NCBI GenBank assembly: GCA_951640195.1
Contig: OX621176.1
Location: 744,001-808,000 of the forward strand
Length of the DNA: 64,000 bases
Direction of reading: 5' to 3'
Source: Porpolomopsis calyptriformis
Lineage: Eukaryota; Basidiomycota; Agaricomycetes; Agaricales; Hygrophoraceae
Below are positions 53,769 to 64,000 of the stretch, piece after piece. Every line of letters begins with the position of its first letter. Positions within the stretch are counted from its first letter, which is position 1. Position numbers and translations under genes: made by a program. The notes below the pieces were generated by a model that searched no databases, was not told the origin of the DNA, and saw nothing but the letters and a program-made list of their open reading frames with translations.

Positions 53769-56700
53769 ATGGCGAAGACCCACATGAAGACTTGAATCAC
53801 GCGGGCCTCAATAGCGCACAACTCGCAAGGCAAACCACCTGACGACGATGACCTGGGAACAGCGCAGATGAGTGCCATCACTGATTCAGGTGTGCCATGT
53901 CACGACCTTAGCAACACCCAACAATGGCCAGCAACAACCATAAATTCACCCCAGAGTGAATGAAGACATTGTGCCAACTTAGATGATGGGAGTTCCCAAC
54001 TTATGGAAAGAGAGGAGTCGTTACTGATAACAAGTCGGCGTGTAAGCATAACAATCAACCCTATGCTTGATACTTTAATGCACACCCTCACTGAGGGTCA
54101 AATGAGGATAGGAAACCCTTCCTCGTCATGAAACCTGAATGAACAAGTATATGTTTATCAAATGTTAAATCTATTACAGCGTAATGAAATAGACAATCAA
54201 TATGAGCGACGAGACCCATCACCCACACCAAGTCAGATGTTGACTGTCACCTGTAATAAGAGATGACAAGAAAAGTGCCTGCAGAATCGCGAGGCATTGA
54301 GCGAGACACTCTCCGATGTAGTTGACAGGGTCAATGTACTCGTTCAGACGAGAATGGGTAGAATTAGTTATGAGGAATTCATGAAGCTAGCCAACAACCT
54401 TAATAAGGTTATAGTGGGTAAGAATAGTGACAACACCCATCAAAATAAGATGGATACAACCATTCATCCAGATAGGGACGAAGAAGACAAACTTCTGCAA
54501 CAAGCAGAAGCTAAGCTTCGCCATCCTTGACAAGAAGATGAGATGAGTTCCATCTATCAGAGATGGCAAGCCGTGGCTGATCAAGTCGATAAACATTGAC
54601 ATGGAAGTAAGAAGAGGAATGACTGGAACAGGTCATTCAAACAAGAAAATGAAGTGGCCTTGAGACCAGGCACATTCACACTCAAGGATAGAGTGGCCAT
54701 CCAAAGGTTGAGAAATGGCGACATCCAGGAAACCAGAAGATCTGGCCTGGACGATCAAGGTATCGTCTTCAATGCTTCTGTAGAAACTATAGATTTATAG
54801 GTAGAAGGACAAAATGAGCAGTCCAAATGAGACCGCAGGCCACCCTCAGATAGAAGGCGGTATCACCAGTCAGACAACAGTGATTCAGATGACCCAGATC
54901 AAGGATCGTCTTCTGATAATGAGTCTGATCGTAGCGAAATGATGGACACTGGAAGTGACCAGTCAAGAAATCGACCCTCCAATGCTACCAGACATGGTAG
55001 TAAGAGAACGTCTAAACAGACATCAAAAATAACAATACAACACAGAAGTTGTAGCCGTAAACCTCATAAATATGAGGGGAGAGATTGATGCTCTGATTAC
55101 CTCAGAGACATTCATTGTAAATATTATAAATTAATTAATGAACAAGTGGGCAAACCACTGAAAGGAAACCTATCTGGTTTCCAAACCTCATCACCTAAAC
55201 TGCCTACTCCAAAAGAGTATAGTGGTGAGGAGGACATTGAGAAATTTGATGGGTGGCTTCAATCATTCTTGAGATGGTTGAAATTGTCCAACTACACTGG
55301 ACCTAATGCTAAGCTAGAGCGTATCACTTTAACAGCTATTTATCTTGCAGACAAAGCAAGACAGTGGTTCAACGACAATGTCAACAGTGTGTCTAGGCAG
55401 AAACGCTGATAGACATTTAAAGAGGTTATAACTGGACTGTATGACTGGTTCATTCATGAAGCATCCATACAGGATACTATGATGAAATTCTATTCAAGAA
55501 AGTACACCATGGAAGGTGGTGTCTTAGGATTTTTCTACGACCTCGAGAGGTACACAGGATGTATAATACACAAGCCTGACTCATATACATTTAAAACCCA
55601 ATTATTATTGGGTCTACCTGCAAGGATAACTGACGCAGTTGTCCAGAAAGGCGTTACCGCCAAAACCTCATCACTTGAGACGATCCTCAAAGTTGCTTGA
55701 TATGTCGAAGAGAGCATTTATATAAAGCATTGCTACAATGAGTGACACAAGGCGACATCTGGAGTAACCAGTCAGCTAAAAGCAACCGCGAATATGCAGC
55801 TGCCTACAAATCAGACGACGAATAAAGAGATGCCATCATATTTGAAGCCAGCATATAATAAGTATGCTAACAAATGAGGTCCATACTGACTGTATAGACT
55901 GACTGACAACTGTCAGCCTTACAGACCACTGCCAAGTAGACCTAGCGGTTCTGGAAGTAAACTGATGCCGCAGGCGCTGGTAAATAATAAGAACCAGATA
56001 GGATTGTCTGGTGTGAAATGCTACACGTGTGGCAAATTTAGCTACTATGCAACCAATCCAAAATGTCCCAATTTTGGGAAGCCCCAAATGGCAGCTATCC
56101 AAGAGGGGGAGGATGCATTCAAAATGGTAGTAGTAGACACTATCGATGAGAATGACCAAGAGGCAGACGAGCCTCAAAACAACTACAGAATCATAGTTGA
56201 GGAAGAGGAGGATGATCCATTACAAAGATCGCAGTATACATCACAAGGTGAAGAGTATCACCTCCAAGAATATGATGAGTATGAGGAGTACTCACAAGAG
56301 GAAGATGACAATAACATCGTCAACGAACAGATACGTTCAATCAGAGAAACGAGTAACTCTGCTCGTGAATTTATAGTATCTATAAATGACAAACAAGTGT
56401 TCAAAGAGGACACTCAACCCAAATCATGGGTTCATAAGTCCAGCAGACAGCAGGACTGCCCAGCAAAGCTGAGCATGAAAGTTGTCATGATCCCAAACTG
56501 ATTTGGTATCAAACTTAACCAAAGATCATGTATTCAGCAAGTAGCATCCATAGCTCAAATACCCTTTATCTTATCTTATCTTATCTTATCTTAGATAAGA
56601 TATCACTGTCCCTTACATATTATCTTATCTCAGATAAGATACACTACTATCTTTACCTATGCTATCTTATCATGGACAATAGATTGTTCTCTGAGTCAGA

Positions 56701-57941
56701 ATAACTCATATCCCATTTCTCTATTGTTCTGTTATTACTCCAGTGTTCTCTGAGTCACTATGACTCATATTAATCTCCTCCATTGTTCTCCTCATTGTCT
56801 GACTCAGAGTGAGTCACAATTCAAACTCCTCATTGTTCTTTTATCCATTGTTCTTATTTCCTATTGTTCTCATTGCCCATTGTTCTCAAACATATATAAA
56901 GGGGCCCCTTTTCACCAGTGAGGAGTTCAGTTCACATTAAGTTCACCACCAGTTCACTTTTCCCCCACTTTATCCCCCCCTCCCCCTCTTCCCTTGAACT
57001 CACCCCTAGTACTCAGTACCTAGTACTACCCCTTATTGATACTACTTGTCTGTAGTCAATACATCCAATCCAATCTAGTCTATTAAGCTTATACCCTGTG
57101 TGATTTTGCCTAAGCCCTCTTACATTGAGAACCAACTTAGGAATCACCCCTTGACGTATTTCTGTAAGTTGAAGATAGCCACTGAGGACTATCTTATCTT
57201 ACCTCAGCCCCTGCTTATTCATCACATTCTCTAAGTCTCAGTCCTTATTGGAGAGACCTCACTGTGATACGTATTCTTCTAAGTCAGCCGTTGACTTCAT
57301 TCTTGTTCTCCCAGTCAATACTATCCATTGAGTTTGGATAGTCTGTTCATCTGTACATCCTAGCCAAGGATTACTCAAGCCCCATCAAAGGAGGAAGTGT
57401 CCATTACTCAATCAATTCACATCTCCCCCGAACAACTGGGACTTACTTGATTAACGTACAACTCCAGTAGTTCTAGAAGTGAAGTATTTATATTTCACCT
57501 GATAAAGTAAGGCCTTTAGTGGCTCGCATCAAATTAAACAGCCTCGTAGCTGTTGTAATGTTTGATACAGGCAGCACCTCTGATGCTATTAGCCCAGAAT
57601 TTGTGAGAGTCACAAATTTGAAAATATATCAGTTGAAGGACCCTGTTCCAATCCAACTAGGATGCCGCAGTAGCAGATCACAGATTAACTATGGTACTTA
57701 CTGTCCCATGCGATATGAAAGTATTGCAAAGAAAAACTACTTTGATATCATAAATATCAACAGATTCGACGCTATAATTGGCATTGGTTTCATGCGTGAA
57801 TTCAAAATTACGCTAGAGCCTAGTGCGAACCAGATAATGGTCCGCAGGGTAGCCGCTCCCGCTCTAACTGAAGGGGAGGAAAATGATGAAATCGTGCGCA
57901 GACAATCACTGCGACAAACTGAACAAAGGTCTACTGAATGA
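53769..57941 (+). pseudogene. Gag-protease of A3, split by solo LTR sL2
   Basis: ATG 53769 (MAKTH) to TGA 57939-57941, one frame apart from the sL2 insertion. Zinc knuckle near 56020-56070 has Tyr for His (CYTCGKFSYYATNPKC). The protease keeps the catalytic triad DTG (57561-57572), unlike A1 and A2. About ten in-frame stops, mostly TGA. Confidence 0.8.
56483..57503 (+). repeat. Solo LTR sL2 (1,021 bp) with a clear promoter
   Basis: Begins TGTCATGATC and is flanked by AAAGT at 56478-56482 and 57504-57508; A1 and A2 are continuous across this point. The promoter has TATATAAA at 56893-56900 followed by GGGGCCCC. Upstream are five TGA(C/G)TCA words (56692, 56751, 56761, 56800, 56810), seven ATTGTTCT words (56683-56886) and a run of TTATC repeats (about 56570-56600). 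The 3' terminus (...CCTGAT or ...TGATA) is not canonical. No coding sequence. Confidence 0.82.
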
Positions 57942-60900
57942 CTAGCAGATGCAGAACTAAAAGGTTCTGCAGGGAATACGTCTGGACAGGATGTCACAGA
58001 AACCAACAAACCAAAAGAGTTTGTTGAGGAGTCTTCAAGAAAAAGGTGTTCAGATGCGAACACAAAGAAAATAAAAGAGAGTACCCCTACTGGGTCTAAT
58101 GAAAAGATGCTACTGAGTGTAGCTCAAATTGTTCAACCAAACCAAAGGACTGAAACATCCCTAACACACAAGGACAGACCTCCCTTTTGAGCCAAATGGA
58201 TCGAAGTGTGCCAAGATATTATGCACGGAGTACCCAAGGAATTACCTCTGGTACGTGGTGTCAATCACCACATACCTCTTATCAATGAAGATAAGAAGTA
58301 CAATTACTACCTTCCAAGATGTCTGGACTCACTAAAGCCTCAGCTTATAGCAAAGATTGTGCAGTTTACATGCACCGGATAGTAGGAATCAGTGCAAACC
58401 AATCAAGCTGCTCTGATACTGTGCATTCCAAAGAAGAATGGCACTCTATGGATGCCAATTGATTGTCGCAAATGCAACGACAATACCTTGAAGGATGTTA
58501 CGCCCTTTCCAGACCAAGACCAGATCAGATATGATGTGGCTGGCAGAACAATAAGGTCAAAAATCAACCTATCAGATGCTTATAAGCAGGTACAGACAGT
58601 GCCTGAAGATGTGTATAAAAGCACATTTGCAACTATATATGGCACCTACATGAGCCATACAATGCAGATAGGAGACTGCAATGCACCCACTACATTCCAG
58701 CAGGTAATGACAATGATCTTTCGAGACTTTATCAGCATATTCATGCATGCTGATCTCGACAATCTATTTGTCTGTAGTGCTTCCATCTCAGAGCACGAAA
58801 AACACTTGGGTCTCGTGTTTGGTAAACTATGAGAATACAAGTTCTACCTCCAAGAGGAGAAGTGCGAACTGTACACCGATGTTATCAACTGTCTAGGTCA
58901 TAAGATAGACGACAAAGGGCTACACACAGACACCAATAAAATGGCGAGAATATGTGATTGGCAACAACTGCGCAATTACAATGATGTCCAGAAATTTATA
59001 GGACTCGTACAATATCTGGCGCATTTCCTGCCAGATATCTCAAGTTATACAGGGCCATTAGCAGCCATGACAGTGAATGGGCAACTGTTCGGGTGGAGAC
59101 CAATCCATGATAAATGCTTTGAAATGATAAAGCAGATATGCTGCCCAACACCTATACTAGTGCCTATATGTCACAAGAAAGATGAACCCATATGGGTCAT
59201 CTGTGATGCCTCAATACATAGCATCGGCGCAATGTATGGACAAGGTCCTACCTGGCAAACCTGCAGACCCGCAGGATTTATGTCGCGAAAGTTTACAGAT
59301 GCTCAATAGAATTATTGGACATTCGAGCATGAAACGATTATGATACTCAAAGCTCTCCTTAAATGGGAGGACAAACTGATAGGATATCAGGTTCATGTTT
59401 TGACCAACCATCAAGCTCTTGAGTTTTTCAAGACACAAAGATGCCTGTCTAACTGACAAGCTTGTTGGATGGAATACCTGTCAAGATTTGACTTTGACAT
59501 AACATATGTCAAAGGGCAACTGAATAAAGTTGCTGATGCATTATCATATTATTATGAAAGTGATACATGGTATGATGCTCATCCTATGAGCGAATACATA
59601 GATGTAGATATACGTCTAGACCTAGAAAAGGATGATCTCCCTTGGGATCATCTAAACGAAATTAATACTAGAGCCATCAAAATGAAGGCTATCCAGGTCG
59701 TCAAAGACATTCAACGATGCTGAAGCAATCGTCTTCTTGAAAGAGAAGAAGATAGAGATGCGCAAGCGGCAGCGCTCACACTAGTTCTGATTCCAGAAAC
59801 AGAACTGATGAAAAAATTGAGATTGTCCCTGGATGATCCAATGATATTCCAATCCCATAAATGGGGAGAGAACTTGCGTGCTTGTATAGAGCGTGATGAA
59901 TTGCTGACAGTAGTGATTCGTGGAGGATACATATCTGACGCATTATTCAGTAAGGTTCTCGAAAACCCTGATCACCATAAGGCGTTCACTGTCCGTGAAG
60001 GCCTGATTTGGTCCAAGAATTTGGGGGGAGAGGAAGTACTATGTATCCCATCTGCAAAGATGGGACAAGAATCAATTTTCAGCCTGATCATTGATCAAGC
60101 ACACTCAATAGTGGGCCATTTTGGTCCACAACGTACCACCAACTACGTAAGATGATGGTACTAGTGGCCTAAGATATTTAGCCACATTAAACAATTCTGC
60201 AAGTCGTGTCAGACTTGTCAAACGTTGAAAGATGATATGCAGCACCTAACAGGACTGTTGCATTCATTACCCATACCCACGAAACTGTGGCAATCAATCG
60301 GAATGGACTTTATTGGTCCGTTTCCCAAAATTGACAGGTACAATTACCTATGGGTAGTCATTTGTCGAATGATATTAATGATCCACCTAATTCTAGTAAA
60401 TACCAAAACAAAAGCATCAGAGCTTCCGTGGATCTACTTAAAAGAAGTAGTAAGGCTACACGGCCTTCCTGAAAGCATAGTTTCGGACAGAGACTCAAAA
60501 TTTACCTCAAAATGGTGGAGCAAACTTCATAGGCTCTTAGGAGCTAAACTATTGATATCTACATCTTTCCATCCTCAGATGGATGGCGCAACTGAACAAG
60601 CTAATCATTCAATAGGTCAAATCCTCCAAGCAACTGTAAGCTTGGATCAATGAGACTGGATCACAAAGATCCCGATGACCGAATTCGCGATTAACGCGAG
60701 TATCAGTGAAGCTATAGGCTTTGCCCCATTCGAGCTGAATGGAGCATATATGCCCGCTATGATTAAGCAGGTAGAAAATACTGCTGAGACACTGCCAGGT
60801 GTCCAAGCATTTTCTCAACAAGTGCTGCAGAATCTGGCAGCTGCTCATGATGCGATTATTGTGCATTGCGTATTTCAAAGACACTATGCTAATTAGCGTA

Positions 60901-61457
60901 GAAGGGAAGAACCATTGATAAAAGTAAATAACTTCATGTACCTATTGACCAAGAACCTTAAACTACTGCAAGGTAGAGCAGGGAAACTACTGCCAAGGTT
61001 CATTGGGCCATACAAAGTCGTACAGGCCTTTCCTAATGAATCCAACTATGAGTTGGAACTCCCCAATGAGCTCACGAAGTGACAGATTCATCCGTGCTTT
61101 CACATAAATTTGCTGCATCCACACCATCCAAACGATGATGCGTTATTCCCTAACTGAGCGTCAGTAGATGCTTATGACTTCAGTGAACCACTTCAAACTG
61201 AATAGTTAGTCAATGAAATAGTTGGCCATAGGTGGGATGACTGAAAACTTGAGCTGGAGGTTTGTTGGAACCTCAGAGACATGACATGGGAGCCCATCTT
61301 GTCGTGTAAAGAGCTTAGTGCTCTAGATAAATATCTAACCTTAATGGGTGTAGATACCCCTCATCAACTGCCAAGATGGCTAGTTAAGAGGCACTGAATG
61401 CCAACTGCACTCAGAGCCTTGAGGCGTGCTAACAAGCATACCTTGTATGCACATTAA
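57942..61457 (+). pseudogene. Pol polyprotein of A3
   Basis: In frame with gag after the TGA. RT 58390-58850 with DLDN at 58752-58763 (both motif positions damaged), RNase H 59170-59570, integrase zinc-finger region 60100-60220, DDE core (MDFIGPFP near 60305; SDRDSKF near 60485; ATEQANHS near 60590), and a chromodomain-like end near 61200-61330. Stops TGA and TAG throughout. Ends TAA 61455-61457. Confidence 0.85.
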
Positions 61458-61612
61458 ACTGAGCACAACTGATAATTGCCTTAATCAGTAATCAATGGAC
61501 CAGACATACCTGGTCTGGTGGCAGACTCACCCCAATTGGGGTAATTAGAGGCACCAGAATGATGCCACAAGTCTAAGCATAACTTGTATAAAAGCACGAT
61601 AAACAAAAAACA

Positions 61613-61822
61613 ATGGTAGAAATTTTTCTACCCTGTACGACAATGTCAAATGAAAACAACACACCCACAAGCGTAAGAACAAGCCCCCACCCTGTAGACC
61701 TGAGACCACCAGAAATGGTGGAAGACGATGGGGATCAGCTAATGGCTGGTCCCAACGAAGTTATTAGATCCCTGTGCCAGACACGGCGTAGGCCCTCTTC
61801 TGAAGGGGAGAGAGAGCACCGC
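61613..61822 (+). pseudogene. ORF3 of A3 (truncated by F1)
   Basis: The first 70 residues match A2 ORF3 (MVEIFLPCTTM...SSEGEREH). The 5' end of the ORF carries an inverted repeat, GGTAGAAATTTTTCTACC, also largely kept in A2. F1 inserted after residue ~70. Confidence 0.65.
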
Positions 61823-62210
61823 TGTTAGGTGCGAAGCAGGACTCAGGTCTTCACTCTGGGAGGTCCAATGTGGGTCTTAGCCGATGCAAACAAGAAGTTG
61901 GCAAGTCCAAGTTGTGGTTCAACCTAGAGAAGTACAAGCAATTCCAAGCTGCCTATATTTACCCTAGCTGAGTCCGAAAATGTGATTATGTAATCAATCC
62001 ATGGAACGATTGTGTAAGCAATGATTAAGTGTAAAAGATAAGATAAGAAAGATAAGAAGGAGTGACAAATGTCACACTTGTGACCGTGACTCGACCGGTC
62101 GGGTAACGGTCACGTTGTGACAGCGTGACAATCGCAGCATCGAAAATGATAGTAAAGAGAACTGGCACACAGAAAGGAAATAATAACCAAAAAAGAGACT
62201 TATCATAACA
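61823..62210 (-). repeat. 3' LTR of F1 (388 bp)
   Basis: Plus strand TGTTAGGTGC...CATAACA, exactly the length of the D1 LTR but with little identity. GATAAG words at 62037-62062. A purine-rich tract (ATGAGAGGGTGG in sense) precedes it. Confidence 0.85.
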
Positions 62211-64000
62211 CCACCCTCTCATTAGAATTGCATCCATGCAATGTTCAGAATAGACGTCGGAGATGTCTTGAGTAATCACGGAGGAGCCAACGGGGTGCAT
62301 AACAGGGTTGAATTAGGGACTAATACTCGTATCGTTTATGGATCTCGATGTCAAGAAGAGGGTTCACAATTTGGTAGGCACGGAGAGTTTGGCCTTGAGC
62401 ATCAAGTCGAAGTACAGCCGTGACAGCATTGACTGGGGTTGACTCATGAACCCAAACTCTACGAACTTGAGGGGGGAGGATAGGGAGAAGGGCGGAGGCA
62501 TCTTGCTTGAGATCAAGGAGGCGGTCAACAATGTCAGGAGACAATGGAACAATAGCATCGAGATTGTCATTAGATTGAGGTGGATAATAATCTTCGCCAG
62601 GTGAATGAGTGACTGGGTTATAGAGCCTTGGATCAACTCCAGGGGAGTTATCAGTCTGGATCACTCTAATATTATTGGTAGGGGCTGGGCAATTTGGATT
62701 CTCGATGTGGAATTTGCTGACTAGATCGAGGGCATTTTTGACATTTCGTTCAGGCTCCCAGGTGTCCTCTTCACGGGTGTATCCCTTCCAATGGACTAGG
62801 TATTAGAGACGTCCTCTTCGTCGATGGGAGTCACGAATTTCTTCAACAATATACTCAGGTTCTCCTTCAATATCTAAAGGGAGCGGAGGGGGAGGTTTTT
62901 TTTGGTTCGGGAATTTGGGGGGACGATATGGAGAAAGATATGATTCATTGAACACAGGGTGAAGGCCAGGCCAAGGGAGTTCAAGGTGGTAAGAGGAGTG
63001 ACCAACCCTCTCAACAATCTTGAAGGGTCCAAAACGTTTGTCATCAAGCTTCTTCATTGGACGATTAGTGCGAAGATTGGTTGAAGCAAGGTAAACTCGG
63101 TCTCCAGGTTGGTATTCAACAGCTTGACGGGCATGCCTATCATGGGTTTCTTTCATCCATTCATTCGCTTGGCGAAGGGCAGATTCAGCTTCACAGTGGA
63201 TGTTCTTCATACGAGTGGCAAACTCTTGAGCAGATTCATTCCTGACTTCCTTCTTGGAGCTATCTCCTTTCCAGGGGTGCCGACCATAGTTGAGGAAGAA
63301 TGGTGTTTGGTGAGTTGCAGCATGAATAGAGTTGTTGTATGAAAATTCAGCTAGCGCAAGCCATTCCTTCCAGTTGTCCTGACGGTGGTTGATAAAGATA
63401 CGGAGATACTGTTCAAGCGTCTGATTCATCCATTCAGTCTGACCGTCAGTTTGGGGATGGTAGGCAGTGGAGATGTTTTGGGAGGTTCCAAGAAGGCGAA
63501 AGAGGTTGGTCATATACTTTGATACAAATCTAGGGTCACGATCATGGATGATTCGTTTGGGGAGTCCATGGTCTCGGATAACACGGTCTCGAATGATTTT
63601 GGCAAAGCCTTCAGAATTGAGTTCAATATGGGTTGGTTCAAACTTGACAGCCTTTGTGAACCAGTCAACGATGGTAAGGACAGCGTTATAGCCTTGACAC
63701 TCTGGTATGGGGCCTACAAGGTTGACCGTAATCATTTCCCAAGGTTGCATTGGTGGTTCAGAGGGGTGGAGTAGGGTCTTGGTAGGGAGATGAGAGGCTT
63801 TGGTCCTTTGACAGGTTTTGCATCCAGCGACATAGGTTGCAACATCTCATTGAAGCGTGGGCCACCAGTAGTCTCGAAGGACACCTTCAGCAGTCTTGTA
63901 CTGGCCATAGTGTCCAGAGAGTGGGGTGTCATGATACTGAGAGATGATGTCGCCACGGAGGGTTTTGTCAATGGGGACATAAATCCAATTCTTGAAGGTA
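62211..64000 (-). pseudogene. Integrase, chromodomain and C-terminal extension of F1
   Basis: Open pieces 63750-62803 (integrase core to chromodomain start) and 62664-62320 (extension). Integrase: zinc finger near 63830-63900; the first catalytic Asp reads Asn (ITVNLVGP, codon at 63721-63723) where D1 has Asp; second Asp (DRDPRF) and Glu (NQTLEQY) are present. Chromodomain EYIVEEI... at about 62700-62870. The extension matches D1 and C2 (LLPILPPQVRRVWVHE; PCYAPRWLL). A TAG near 62318 interrupts it. The rest of pol and gag are off the window. Confidence 0.85.

Larger units (their letters stand above)
53483..61822 (+). mobile_element. Gypsy family A element, copy A3
   Basis: Plus-strand copy: 5' LTR 53483-53677 (starting TATAACAG, the G of TG lost), gag-protease, pol 57942-61457 and the start of ORF3 (61613-61822). 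Solo LTR sL2 interrupts gag at 56483-57503, and F1 truncates ORF3. Target duplication expected: CTGAC (53478-53482). Confidence 0.9.
61823..64000 (-). mobile_element. Gypsy family F element F1 (3' part; rest off the right edge)
   Basis: 3' LTR 61823-62210, then C-terminal extension, chromodomain and integrase on the minus strand. Related to D1 but distinct in sequence. Target duplication expected: ACCGC (61818-61822). It lies in ORF3 of A3. Confidence 0.9.

Noticed and set aside
1..64000. CRISPR arrays, bacterial operons, rRNA or host protein genes
   Set aside because: None seen; all long frames are retroelement gag or pol or unknown element ORFs.

Overview
The window is fungal-type repeat DNA, most likely from a filamentous basidiomycete. 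The retroelement proteins (chromoviral Gypsy and Copia families) look like those of Agaricomycetes, and cytosines in CpG have decayed heavily, as expected of a genome that methylates transposons. No host gene was found: nearly every base belongs to an LTR retrotransposon, a solo LTR or a SINE. The species cannot be named from the sequence. I use working names: Gypsy families A, B, C, D, E, F; Copia family K.

Left half (1-31585) is a nest. E1 (minus, ends 31585) was entered by B1 (boundary 25817|25818). B1 was entered by the complete element D1 (14434-21726; 388-bp LTRs; TSD GTAGT) and, further left, by A2 (boundary 12561|12562). A2 was entered by a family C element whose LTR end is 4410-4531, and that LTR was entered by A1 (ends 4409). 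B1 also carries a 0.7-kb foreign block (12808-13537). The left partners of A1, C1, A2, B1 and E1 would lie outside the window.

Centre (31586-47340): a second copy of family E (E2, plus) starts 143 bp from E1, head to head, making an inverted repeat of several kb. E2 holds a 212-bp solo LTR (TSD CATCA) and is broken by a Copia cluster: an LTR-inverted integrase fragment-LTR arrangement (36602-37914) joined to a full-length Copia (37720-43746). A deleted Copia copy in inverse orientation follows (44659-47340); it contains a tRNA-derived SINE with poly(A) and an 11-bp TSD (46552-47142).

Right half (47341-64000): B2 (minus), the 3' end of C2 (plus), the 5' part of C3 (minus), then A3 (plus), which is interrupted by a 1.0-kb solo LTR (56483-57503) and cut at 61822 by F1 (minus), which runs off the right edge.

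How the parts work: each family encodes gag, protease, reverse transcriptase/RNase H and integrase, usually with a C-terminal chromodomain that would direct insertion to marked chromatin. Families B, C, D and E appear to prime reverse transcription from their own RNA 5' end; Copia K appears to use a half initiator-tRNA-Met. No copy is intact over its full coding length. D1 is closest, with one TGA and one TAG in pol.
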